37,690 nucleotides of DNA. Origin: JAIRVZ01 sp031553755. GTDB taxonomy: Bacteria > Bacteroidota > Bacteroidia > Bacteroidales > Azobacteroidaceae. The stretch spans positions 1 through 37,690 of the forward strand of contig JAVBKZ010000052.1 of assembly GCA_031553755.1 (NCBI GenBank), given 5' to 3'. Positions 6,948 to 15,795 of the stretch are shown one piece after another (position 1 is the stretch's first letter; each line of letters begins with the position of its first letter). Under the pieces are notes generated by a model. That model saw only the letters and a list, made by a program, of their open reading frames with translations. It searched no databases and was not told the origin of the DNA. The translations under genes and the position numbers were made by a program.

Positions 6948-8726
6948 ATGAATATTCAAATATCTGTTCAAAAGGCGATTGAAACTCTATATGCTCAATC
7001 TGTCGATGGTTCTCAAGTACAATTGCAAAAAACAAAAAAAGAATTTAAAGGACACTTAACGTTAGTTGTATTTCCTTTCCTGAAAATTTCGAAGAAAAAC
7101 CCCGAACAAACAGCTCAAGAAATCGGTGAATATTTGGTTAAAAACGAATCCGTAATTGCTGAATTCAATGTAATCAAAGGATTTTTAAACCTGACAATTT
7201 CGTCTTCCTATTGGATTGACATACTGGAAAATATCAATGCGGACAAAAACTTCGGAACAATTTCTTCTACCGAAAATTCACCTTTGGTAATGATTGAATA
7301 TTCCTCTCCAAACACCAATAAACCGTTGCATTTAGGACATATCCGGAATAATTTATTAGGCTATAGTTTAGCCGAAATAATGAAAGCGAATGGCTATAAT
7401 GTCGTAAAAACCAACATCGTCAACGATCGGGGCATTCACATTTGTAAATCAATGCTTGCATGGCAAAAATTGGGGAATGGCGCTACTCCCGAATCTACCG
7501 GCAAAAAAGGAGATCACCTCATTGGAGATTATTATGTACTATTCGACAAAGAATATAAAAAAGAACTGAACGAACTACAATCCAAAGGACTTTCTAAAGA
7601 AGACGCTGAAACGCAATCCGTGTGGATGGCTGAAGCTCGCGAAATGCTTCGCGAATGGGAAGCCGGAGATGAAGAAACCGTTGCTCTGTGGAAAAAAATG
7701 AATTCGTGGGTATACGCGGGATTTGATGAAACATATAAACGCCTTGGCGTTGATTTCGACAAAATATATTATGAATCTGAAACATACCTAATAGGAAAAG
7801 AACAAGTTTTAGAAGGCTTGAATAAAGGCGTATTCTACAAACAGGAAGACGGATCCGTTTGGGCTGACCTGACTTCAGAAGGACTTGACCATAAATTACT
7901 CTTAAGAGCCGATGGAACTTCTGTTTACATGACTCAGGATATCGGAACCGCCAAACTCCGGTTTGATGATTATCCTATCAATAAAATGATATATGTGGTT
8001 GGAAACGAGCAAAATTACCATTTTCAGGTACTTTCATTATTATTGGATAAACTGGGATTTGAATTCGGAAAAGGATTGACACATTTTTCCTACGGTATGG
8101 TCGAATTGCCTGAAGGTAAAATGAAATCGAGGGAAGGAACTGTTGTTGATGCCGATGACTTGGTTATGGAAATGGTTTCCACAGCCAAAGAAGTCTCCGA
8201 AGCATTAGGCAAGTTAGATGGATATTCGGAAGAAGAAGCAAATAATGTTTCTGAAATTGTAGGTTTAGGCGCGTTGAAATATTTCATCCTGAAAGTAGAT
8301 CCCCGCAAAAATATGACTTTCAATCCACAGGAATCAATTGATTTCAATGGAAATACAGGACCTTTTATCCAATATACATACGCCCGTATACAATCGGTTC
8401 TTCGCAAAGCGGCCGAGCAAGGAATTCAATTAATTTCGTTGGATAAAACTCTTGCTATCAGCGAAAAAGAAGAAAATTTAATTCAAAACATCAACGCGTT
8501 TTCTTCCGTTGTAAAAGAAGCTGCGGAATCATATAGTCCGTCTTTGATAGCCAATTATGTATATGAACTTGTAAAAGAATACAATCAATTCTATCATGAT
8601 TTTTCTATTTTACGAGAAGAAAATAAAGCAATCAGGAACATGCGTCTTATTCTTTCCGAAAACACAGGAAAAGTCATCAAAACAGGATTTGGTTTGTTAG
8701 GAATTAATGTTCCCGAGAGAATGTAA
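6948..8726 (+). CDS. argS: Arginyl-tRNA synthetase
   Basis: A 592-residue class I aminoacyl-tRNA synthetase charging tRNA-Arg in the cytoplasm. The N-terminal Arg-tRNA-synthetase additional domain covers about residues 1-95. The HIGH motif appears as SPNTNKPLHLGHIRNN near residue 126. The KMSKS counterpart is KMKSREG near residue 391, preceded by the conserved FSYGMVELPEG. The C-terminal anticodon-binding DALR domain contains GPFIQYTYARIQSVLRKA and ends in the usual hydrophobic LLGINVPERM. Length and motifs are normal for Bacteroidota. A 58-nt gap without an obvious terminator separates it from the glycosidase gene. Confidence 0.98.
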   Translation: MNIQISVQKAIETLYAQSVDGSQVQLQKTKKEFKGHLTLVVFPFLKISKKNPEQTAQEIGEYLVKNESVIAEFNVIKGFLNLTISSSYWIDILENINADKNFGTISSTENSPLVMIEYSSPNTNKPLHLGHIRNNLLGYSLAEIMKANGYNVVKTNIVNDRGIHICKSMLAWQKLGNGATPESTGKKGDHLIGDYYVLFDKEYKKELNELQSKGLSKEDAETQSVWMAEAREMLREWEAGDEETVALWKKMNSWVYAGFDETYKRLGVDFDKIYYESETYLIGKEQVLEGLNKGVFYKQEDGSVWADLTSEGLDHKLLLRADGTSVYMTQDIGTAKLRFDDYPINKMIYVVGNEQNYHFQVLSLLLDKLGFEFGKGLTHFSYGMVELPEGKMKSREGTVVDADDLVMEMVSTAKEVSEALGKLDGYSEEEANNVSEIVGLGALKYFILKVDPRKNMTFNPQESIDFNGNTGPFIQYTYARIQSVLRKAAEQGIQLISLDKTLAISEKEENLIQNINAFSSVVKEAAESYSPSLIANYVYELVKEYNQFYHDFSILREENKAIRNMRLILSENTGKVIKTGFGLLGINVPERM

Positions 8727-8784
8727 TTCTCTTAAAGCTTTATTTTACAGATTTTTAGTCTAACTACACATTTTTCTATTAAAC

Positions 8785-10854
8785 ATGAAAAAAGCGATAA
8801 AATTTTTATTCTGTATTGTAATAATTTTTTATTGTTTTGACAGTGTCGCTGTTGAAAATTCATGCTACGCTTATCTAAAAAACGATACGTTGACTATTGG
8901 GAACACAAAAATAGAACGCGAATTTTTGTGGAATGATGGTAATTTAATCACTAATTCACTCACAGATAAAACCGACAATCACACTTGGATAAGTTCCGGA
9001 AAAAAACCGGATCTGTATATTTCCGATAACAAGGACAATGTTATCGATGGTCGTTTTTTGTTTCGTCATGTAGAAAAAAGCGCGATACAACCCGAACGAT
9101 GGGAAGCTGAAATTTCTTATAAATCGGGGTCACTACATGTTAAACGGATATATCGTTTATATGAAAACTGTCCGGTTATTGCCTGTGATACTTACCTGAA
9201 AGGAACAACAACAGAAGCTTGGGCTGGTAGTCAAGAAAATCCGGCGGATTTGAAAAATATCGAATCAGATCGGGATATGGTCACAAAAGTATTGACTCCG
9301 GTAATAGATCAACTATATTTATCCGGGAAACACTGGAAAATAGACGCTATTGAATTCTTCGATGTAACCGACAGGAATAATACACTCGTTAAAGCGATTT
9401 CAAGTCTTTCCTATCATAAAAATCAACACAAAGGTAATTTATTATTCGCTCACAATACAGAGATAGAAAAAGGCATTTTCTTTTTGAAAGAAGCGCCTTG
9501 TTCCAGTGTACAATTGGCTTATCCCGGTTCGGATTTTATTAGTGAATTTGGCAATTTCATGGTTACTGGAATAGGAATCACTTCTTCGGATTTGAAAGAA
9601 AACGAATGGACAAAAACCTATAGTTGCATATTAGGAGTATACGAAGGTTCTGAATTAAATCGATTGACCGCTCTTCGGAATTATCAAAAACAAATTCGTA
9701 CTTTATTACCTGGTCGCGACGAAATGGTGATGATGAATACCTGGGGAGATCGAAGCCAAGACAAAAAAGTCAACGAAACATTCTGCCTGAAAGAATTAGA
9801 AAAAGCCGCGCTTTTAGGTATTTCCCATTTTCAGATTGATGATGGTTGGCAATATGGGAAAAGTGCCAATTCAGCATTTGGAGGCTCATTTAAAAATATT
9901 TGGGATAATCCTGATTATTGGAAACCTGATCCTGAAAAATATCCGAAAGGTTTGAAACCGATTGTAGAAAAAGGGAAAGAACTAAATATCGAAATATGCC
10001 TTTGGTTTAATCCAAGTATTCAAAACAATTATAAAGATTGGGAAAAAGACGCTGAAGTAATGATTAATTTATACAAGCGATACGGAGTCCGGACTTTCAA
10101 AATCGATGGCTTGATGATTCCAAATAAATTATCGGAAATGCGGGTACGACAAATTTTCACTAAAGTATTAGAAGCCACCGATTATCAAGCTGTATTTAAT
10201 TTGGATGCCACTGCAGGAAGAAGAACCGGATATTTTTTCTTTAATGAATTCGGAAATATTTTTTTAGAAAACCGATATACAGATTGGACTAATTATTATC
10301 CTTATTGGACAACGCGTAATTTATGGATGCTTTCTAAATATGTACCCGCGGAAAAAATTCAGGTAGAATTTCTTAATAAATGGAGAAATTCGAATAAATA
10401 TAACAACGACCCTTTCGCGCCTTCACAATATACGTTTGATTATCTTTTTGCCATCACTATGCCAGCTCAGCCGTTAGCCTGGATGGAAGCTACGGGATTG
10501 CCGGAAGTAGCTTTTTCTACCGGAAATTTGATAAAAAATTACCGGGATATTCAACATGACTTCCACAAAGGAATAATTTTACCCATTGGAGATGAACCTT
10601 CAGGAAAATCGTGGACCGGATTTCAGTCTATTTCCGGTAACGAAGGATATTTAATTATTTTCAGGGAAAAAAATCCGGAACAAAAATCAGAAATAACCAC
10701 ATGGTTGCCCGAAGGAAAACAAGTGGTATTAAAAGCTTTGTTTGGAAAAGGAACCGATTTTACAACCATCACAGGAAAAGAAGGTAAACTAAATACTACA
10801 ATTCCCGAAATGAATGATTTCGTTATATATAAATACCAAATAAAAGAGGAATAA
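8785..10854 (+). CDS. Secreted alpha-galactosidase-like glycoside hydrolase (clan GH-D)
   Basis: A 689-residue exported glycosidase. Residues 1-24 form a signal peptide (MKKAIKFLFCIVIIFYCFDS). A beta-rich N-terminal domain reaches to about residue 300. The TIM barrel follows, with GISHFQIDDGWQYG near 350, NIEICLWFNPSIQ near 410 and VRTFKIDGL, whose Asp441 fits the nucleophile of GH27/GH36 enzymes. The general acid is less clear; Asp500 in LENRYTDW is a candidate. A small C-terminal beta domain closes the chain. GH27/36 relatives release alpha-linked galactose or N-acetylgalactosamine, but the exact substrate cannot be read here. It sits directly after argS and converges on the glycosyltransferase gene; no SusC/SusD pair is in the window. 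Confidence 0.85.
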   Translation: MKKAIKFLFCIVIIFYCFDSVAVENSCYAYLKNDTLTIGNTKIEREFLWNDGNLITNSLTDKTDNHTWISSGKKPDLYISDNKDNVIDGRFLFRHVEKSAIQPERWEAEISYKSGSLHVKRIYRLYENCPVIACDTYLKGTTTEAWAGSQENPADLKNIESDRDMVTKVLTPVIDQLYLSGKHWKIDAIEFFDVTDRNNTLVKAISSLSYHKNQHKGNLLFAHNTEIEKGIFFLKEAPCSSVQLAYPGSDFISEFGNFMVTGIGITSSDLKENEWTKTYSCILGVYEGSELNRLTALRNYQKQIRTLLPGRDEMVMMNTWGDRSQDKKVNETFCLKELEKAALLGISHFQIDDGWQYGKSANSAFGGSFKNIWDNPDYWKPDPEKYPKGLKPIVEKGKELNIEICLWFNPSIQNNYKDWEKDAEVMINLYKRYGVRTFKIDGLMIPNKLSEMRVRQIFTKVLEATDYQAVFNLDATAGRRTGYFFFNEFGNIFLENRYTDWTNYYPYWTTRNLWMLSKYVPAEKIQVEFLNKWRNSNKYNNDPFAPSQYTFDYLFAITMPAQPLAWMEATGLPEVAFSTGNLIKNYRDIQHDFHKGIILPIGDEPSGKSWTGFQSISGNEGYLIIFREKNPEQKSEITTWLPEGKQVVLKALFGKGTDFTTITGKEGKLNTTIPEMNDFVIYKYQIKEE

Positions 10855-10887
10855 TTTTTTTATACCTTTAATTTTTCTACCGCGATT

Positions 10888-12630
10888 TTATTTTTTCTGA
10901 ATAGAATAAAGTTGAATAATCTGTCCCGCATCTTTGTTTGGAGTTGGGCTTTGAATCTCTAATGTAAAATTATATAATTCGGAATAACCGGGATAAAATT
11001 TTTCGAAATCAGAAGCGCCAACCAAGAAAAATCCGGATTCAGGTAATTCTTTTTCAAAATTTTTGAAGTTATTATTTAAATAAAAATTCATTCCATACAT
11101 ATTGCGATACTCTTTCAAATTGTTCAATACGTAAATTTTATCCGATTTTTCGGTAAAAGCTTTTACTTCTTCCGCGAAAGGCTTTACGGATGTAGCATTC
11201 TTGAATGCGGGAATAAAAATCGCGTCTATAATCAAAAATGTAACAAAATAAAGGTATACTGCCGAATACAATATTTTCAGATTATTTTTTTTCCGTAAAT
11301 GAATCGATAAAGTATACAATGCCGTTAACAATATAAAAAACAATAATACATTCAATAAATTGGCCGACTTAATATTGTCCCAAATCAAAACAATATCCGA
11401 CATTGTTCGTTGGCTTTTAATAAAACCAAATAATTGAGTAGGTTCAACAAGATGAGTCACAACAGTCAAAAATACAATGATAGCGACAACAAATCCTAAA
11501 AGCCAAATAACACCACTAAAAATCTTAGTTATCTTATTTTTATATTCGGTCAAATATAAAAAATAACGAGCCATAAAAACCGCGATAAAAGGATACGCGG
11601 GCATTATGTAAACGCTTCTTTTACTGATGGGAATACTATAAAATATAAAAATCGTCACAGCGGCAACCAGTGAAAACAAGTATATTTTTTCCATCGACAA
11701 TACATTGTTCCATAGATTTTTGATCCCTTTTATTTCAAATGTATATTTTATTCCAAAAAGAGAGATCAGTAAAAATATTGTCCAAGGAATAAATCCGGAA
11801 AGTAACGTAACAAAATTATACCAAAAAGGCTCTTCATGCCCTAATTCATAAGAAATATTCAAGTTAGTTGTTCCGAAAAAACGTCCGAAATTTTCGGCCC
11901 AAATCAAATCAAGAAAAGCTTGCCCTCCCTGACGATATGCTAAAACATACCAAATAGCGGGTAAAATCATGGATAGTAATGTTACACAAACAAATTTTCC
12001 CGCGATTTTCCAAAAATTATATCTCAATAACAACAGATAAATTCCAAAAACCAATAAAGGTAAAACAATACCAACAGGCCCTTTTACTAAAGTCGCGCAA
12101 CCAAGAACCACAGGAATCCCTAATGGCATTCCTGTTAATTTACGGTCTTCTTCCCAAAAAAACAACATGATAAGACCTAAAACTATCAAGCAAGTCAATA
12201 CCATGTCGACACGGGCTGTCATAGCGGCCCTATGTAATTCAAAACTTGTTATCAGTATTATACAAGCGAGAAAAGCTTCTTGTCCGCGCATTTTTCTTCC
12301 ATAAAATAAAAAACAGACACCGATCATAAAAACAAACGAAACGACAGACGGCAACCTGGATGTCAATGGAGTAACTTCGCCTTGAGGCAAAGAAAAAACA
12401 GCCATCAACCAATGTGTAAAAGGAGGTTTATACGCGAATTCATCCGCGTAGACTTTGGGCAAAACCCATTCTCCTTTTTCAACCATAGAAACGGCTACAG
12501 CAGCTTCGCGGGGTTCTCCTTTTGTATAAAATGCTCCATCGTAAATCCAACAGACACTTAATATGGTGACCATCAATAACAAAACCAGTGGTTTTTGAAG
12601 GTATAAGTATTGTAAAGTCGGTGTTCTCAT
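10888..12630 (-). CDS. ArnT/PMT-like integral membrane glycosyltransferase
   Basis: A 580-residue polytopic protein of the GT-C fold (PMT_2/GT39/GT83-like). It begins after a short cytoplasmic tail and first TM helix with the loop YDGAFYTKGEPREAAVAVSM, which carries the acidic and Arg residues of the first periplasmic loop. KPPFTHWLMAVFSL, a typical family motif, follows. About 11-12 hydrophobic segments run to about residue 460, and the last 110 residues form a soluble, probably periplasmic domain. Relatives move a sugar from a polyprenyl-phosphate donor to lipid A or to proteins on the periplasmic side. The gene follows aspS with an 11-nt gap, so it is probably co-transcribed. Donor and acceptor are unknown. 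Confidence 0.88.
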   Translation of the reverse strand: MRTPTLQYLYLQKPLVLLLMVTILSVCWIYDGAFYTKGEPREAAVAVSMVEKGEWVLPKVYADEFAYKPPFTHWLMAVFSLPQGEVTPLTSRLPSVVSFVFMIGVCFLFYGRKMRGQEAFLACIILITSFELHRAAMTARVDMVLTCLIVLGLIMLFFWEEDRKLTGMPLGIPVVLGCATLVKGPVGIVLPLLVFGIYLLLLRYNFWKIAGKFVCVTLLSMILPAIWYVLAYRQGGQAFLDLIWAENFGRFFGTTNLNISYELGHEEPFWYNFVTLLSGFIPWTIFLLISLFGIKYTFEIKGIKNLWNNVLSMEKIYLFSLVAAVTIFIFYSIPISKRSVYIMPAYPFIAVFMARYFLYLTEYKNKITKIFSGVIWLLGFVVAIIVFLTVVTHLVEPTQLFGFIKSQRTMSDIVLIWDNIKSANLLNVLLFFILLTALYTLSIHLRKKNNLKILYSAVYLYFVTFLIIDAIFIPAFKNATSVKPFAEEVKAFTEKSDKIYVLNNLKEYRNMYGMNFYLNNNFKNFEKELPESGFFLVGASDFEKFYPGYSELYNFTLEIQSPTPNKDAGQIIQLYSIQKK

Positions 12631-12641
12631 TTTTTGTTTTT

Positions 12642-14393
12642 TTATTTAACGGCCTTCACTATCAGATTTAATTCGTCCAACTGTTCTTGTTCGATTGTAG
12701 AAGGTGCGTTAAACATCACATCACGGCCTGAATTGTTTTTAGGGAACGCGATACAATCACGAATAGAATCTAATCCGGCAAAAAGCGACACAAAACGATC
12801 AAGTCCGAAAGCCAATCCACCGTGAGGAGGCGCTCCGTATTTGAACGCGTTCATCAGGAAACCGAATTGAGCTTGCGCTTTTTCTTCTGTAAATCCAAGT
12901 ACTTGAAACATTTTTTTCTGCAATGAACTATCGTAAATCCTGATAGAACCTCCTCCTACTTCAACGCCATTGATAACCATATCATAAGCGTTCGCGCGAA
13001 CAACTCCCGGATCTGTATCTAACAAAGCGATATCTTCCGGTTTAGGACTTGTAAAAGGATGATGTTTCGCAAAATAACGCCCTAATTCTTCATCTTTTTC
13101 CAATAATGGAAAATCAACTACCCACAAACAATTGAATTTATTTTTATCGCGTAATCCTAAGCGTTCTCCCATTTCCAAACGCAGTTCACTAAGTTGTTTT
13201 TGCGTTTTTTCGGTTTCTCCGCAAAGAATCAACAATAAGTCTCCGGGATTGGCATTACAACGTTCCGCCCAAAGTTTCAGGTCTTCTTGTGAATAAAATT
13301 TATCAACCGATGATTTTAAAGTTCCATCTGATTCGTACCTGACATAAACCAAGCCTTTGGCTCCAATTTGGGGCCGTTTCACAAATTCAGTCAATTCGTC
13401 CAATTGTTTACGAGTGTACGACGCGCAACTTTCCGCGCATATAGCCGCGACATATTCAGCGCCATCAAATACCTGAAAATTCTTTCCGGGAGTTAAGTCT
13501 TTCAACTCAACAAATTTCATTTCAAAACGTGTATCGGGTTTGTCATTACCATAATATTTCATCGATTCGGCATAAGTCATGCGAGGAAAATCAGGTAGAT
13601 CGATATTTTTGATCGCTTTGAACAAATGCTTTGTCAATCCTTCGAACATACGCAACACATCTTCTTGTTCGATAAACGACATTTCGCAATCTATTTGAGT
13701 AAATTCGGGCTGACGATCGGCACGTAAATCTTCATCCCTGAAACATTTAACAATTTGAAAATAGCGGTCAAAACCCGAAACCATCAACAATTGTTTGAAC
13801 AATTGAGGTGATTGCGGCAATGCATAAAATTCACCGGGATTCATTCGTGAAGGAACTACAAAATCACGGGCGCCTTCAGGAGTTGAACCTACCAATACAG
13901 GAGTTTCAACTTCTAAAAATCCTCTTTCATCCAAATATCTACGAGTTTCAAAAGCCATCCGGTGACGCAATTCAAGATTAGCGCGAACGACGTTCCGGCG
14001 TAAATCCAAATAACGGTATTTCATTCGCAAATCATCTCCTCCATCGGTTTCATCTTCGATTGTAAAAGGAGGAGTTTCGGACGCGTTCAATATATTTAAT
14101 TCGGAAACAATAATTTCGACATCTCCGGTTGGAATATTATTATTTTTATTCGAACGTTCACAAACTTTTCCTTTAACCTGGATAACCCATTCGCGTCCTA
14201 ATTTTGCGGCCTGATCACATAAATCAGAATTAGTTTCCTGATTAAAAACCAATTGCGTAATTCCATAGCGGTCGCGCATATCTATAAAAATCATTCCTCC
14301 AAACTTACGTGATTTTTGTACCCAACCTGCTAAAATGACTTCTTCGTTCAAGTTATTGATGCGCAATTCGCCGCATGTTTTTGTTCTATACAT
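12642..14393 (-). CDS. aspS: Aspartyl-tRNA synthetase
   Basis: A 583-residue class II synthetase of the bacterial type. The N-terminal OB fold (VILAGWVQKSRKFGGMIFID) binds the anticodon. Class II motif 2 is seen in VKCFRDEDLRADRQPEFTQI, and motif 3 in GGLAFGLDRFVSLFAG. The insertion domain typical of bacterial AspRS (about residues 290-410) is present, and the catalytic RYHPFTSP-like segment appears as FAKHHPFTSPKPED. Whether it charges only tRNA-Asp or also tRNA-Asn cannot be decided. It is first in a two-gene unit with the glycosyltransferase. Confidence 0.98.
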   Translation of the reverse strand: MYRTKTCGELRINNLNEEVILAGWVQKSRKFGGMIFIDMRDRYGITQLVFNQETNSDLCDQAAKLGREWVIQVKGKVCERSNKNNNIPTGDVEIIVSELNILNASETPPFTIEDETDGGDDLRMKYRYLDLRRNVVRANLELRHRMAFETRRYLDERGFLEVETPVLVGSTPEGARDFVVPSRMNPGEFYALPQSPQLFKQLLMVSGFDRYFQIVKCFRDEDLRADRQPEFTQIDCEMSFIEQEDVLRMFEGLTKHLFKAIKNIDLPDFPRMTYAESMKYYGNDKPDTRFEMKFVELKDLTPGKNFQVFDGAEYVAAICAESCASYTRKQLDELTEFVKRPQIGAKGLVYVRYESDGTLKSSVDKFYSQEDLKLWAERCNANPGDLLLILCGETEKTQKQLSELRLEMGERLGLRDKNKFNCLWVVDFPLLEKDEELGRYFAKHHPFTSPKPEDIALLDTDPGVVRANAYDMVINGVEVGGGSIRIYDSSLQKKMFQVLGFTEEKAQAQFGFLMNAFKYGAPPHGGLAFGLDRFVSLFAGLDSIRDCIAFPKNNSGRDVMFNAPSTIEQEQLDELNLIVKAVK

Positions 14394-14428
14394 ATTTTTA
14401 GTAAAAATGAATTATTATTAACAATGTA

Positions 14429-14436
14429 CAAATGTA
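14429..14436 (-). promoter_or_regulatory. Putative -7 element of aspS promoter
   Basis: The minus strand reads TACATTTG, matching TAnnTTTG, 36 nt before the aspS ATG. It is embedded in the palindrome GTACAAATGTAC. A TTTG lies 23 nt further upstream, slightly longer than the usual 19-21 nt, so the match is incomplete. Confidence 0.4.
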
Positions 14437-14482
14437 CGTAAACTTATATAAAATGAAATCAAATTCGGGTAAATCTTATATT

Positions 14483-14536
14483 AAAAAAAATCGCCTTGAC
14501 TTTTTAGCGTTTGAATACTAAAATACCAAGACGATT
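14483..14536 (-). terminator. Rho-independent terminator of the gyrA-TPR unit
   Basis: On the minus strand AATCGTCTTG pairs with CAAGGCGATT (one G-U), with an inner stem TTTTAG/CTAAAA. A run of eight T follows directly (plus-strand 14483-14490). It lies 21 nt after the stop of the TPR gene. Confidence 0.85.
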
Positions 14537-14556
14537 CCCTATTGAAAGAAAAACAA

Positions 14557-15774
14557 TTATTTATTGCCTAATTTTTTTTCAATTTCATCATATTTATCAC
14601 CCATATTCAAGTTATAATAAATACCTCGAAGGGCTATCATATAATCTCTTTCTTCAGGCTTCATTTGATGTGCTTTTTCAAAATACGGCAATGCTTGTTT
14701 GAAGACTTCTTTGGCTTTCGCTACTGCTACTTCGTATTTTTTATTGTCGGAAATATCGTTGGCAGCCGCTTGATCTTCAACCGCTTGATTGAAATACAAC
14801 CGTCCTAAATTACTGACTGCATCCACATAATTAGGATCTATTGAAATTGCTTTTTCAAAACATTCTTTAGCTTTAGGAATATCTTTTTTATTTTCATATA
14901 TTCTTCCTAATACATCATGTAATTGCGGATCATTCGGTTTGCTTGCGATCGCTTTAGTAAGATATTCAATTGCTTCGTCGGTTTGATTAGTATAAATGTA
15001 CTGATTGATCAAATTCAATATGAAATAAGATTCTTCCGGAAATTTTTCAACTCCCTCTTTTAATGTCCGAATCAATCCTAATGTATCTTTAACTTGCTCA
15101 TATTCACTACATAAATACTGATAAACTTCATTTTCCTTGTATCCGTCATTTTTCAAACCTTCATAAGCTGCGATCGTTTTTTGATGATCTCCTAATTTGT
15201 AAAGACAAATTGCAGCATAAAATTTGATTTGGGAATACATCGTATCATTAGCGGCTAAATTATCTCCTTCAAACATTTTCATTTTAGGAATATCAATGTA
15301 TTGTTGAAACAAATCATATGCTTTTTGAGAATTTTCATTTTCAAAAAAATATGCGCCACCATTAATATAGTATAATTTATTTGCCAACATGATCGCTTTC
15401 ATGTCTTTTCTATATTTTGGTTTCACTTTTCCTTTTTCATTAGGCATTTGATCTAATTCATCGGCTTTAACGAAATAATTCATAATGTTTCCTAAACCGG
15501 TGTACATTTTCGTGTCATCAGGTTTTTGACCGATCAATTCTTTGGCTCTTTCTGTATCGAATTGTTTGTTTTCCACCAATCCTGCCAAATACCAAGCTTC
15601 CGGATTATCCTTTGTTTCCGGATTTTCCAAAGCTCCTTTAATCAAATTTCTTGCATCTTCAATGTTCGGATTCGTGTTACCGATTTCTTTTTTAACATCA
15701 CCAATTACCTTTTTTTGTCCAAAAGCAAAAAGTACCGTCAGGCAGCACACAATTGTTAATGATAACTTTTTCAT
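14557..15774 (-). CDS. Periplasmic tetratricopeptide-repeat protein
   Basis: A 405-residue exported protein. Residues 1-19 are a signal peptide (MKKLSLTIVCCLTVLFAFGQ) with a Bacteroidota-like Gln after the cleavage region. The rest is helical, with clear TPR units, best seen around residues 265-330 (PNDPQLHDVLGRIYENKKDI, then PKAKECFEKAISIDPNYVDA). TPR domains bind other proteins; no enzyme motif is present. The gene begins 21 nt after the gyrA stop, so it is probably co-transcribed with gyrA, and it is followed by a strong terminator. The partner and process are unknown. Confidence 0.88.
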   Translation of the reverse strand: MKKLSLTIVCCLTVLFAFGQKKVIGDVKKEIGNTNPNIEDARNLIKGALENPETKDNPEAWYLAGLVENKQFDTERAKELIGQKPDDTKMYTGLGNIMNYFVKADELDQMPNEKGKVKPKYRKDMKAIMLANKLYYINGGAYFFENENSQKAYDLFQQYIDIPKMKMFEGDNLAANDTMYSQIKFYAAICLYKLGDHQKTIAAYEGLKNDGYKENEVYQYLCSEYEQVKDTLGLIRTLKEGVEKFPEESYFILNLINQYIYTNQTDEAIEYLTKAIASKPNDPQLHDVLGRIYENKKDIPKAKECFEKAISIDPNYVDAVSNLGRLYFNQAVEDQAAANDISDNKKYEVAVAKAKEVFKQALPYFEKAHQMKPEERDYMIALRGIYYNLNMGDKYDEIEKKLGNK

Positions 15775-15795
15775 CTCGATTTATTTTTAAATTAT

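Noticed and set aside
8785..10854. The glycosidase as part of a polysaccharide utilisation locus
   Set aside because: No SusC/SusD pair, sulfatase or hybrid two-component regulator is present. The neighbours are argS and a glycosyltransferase.
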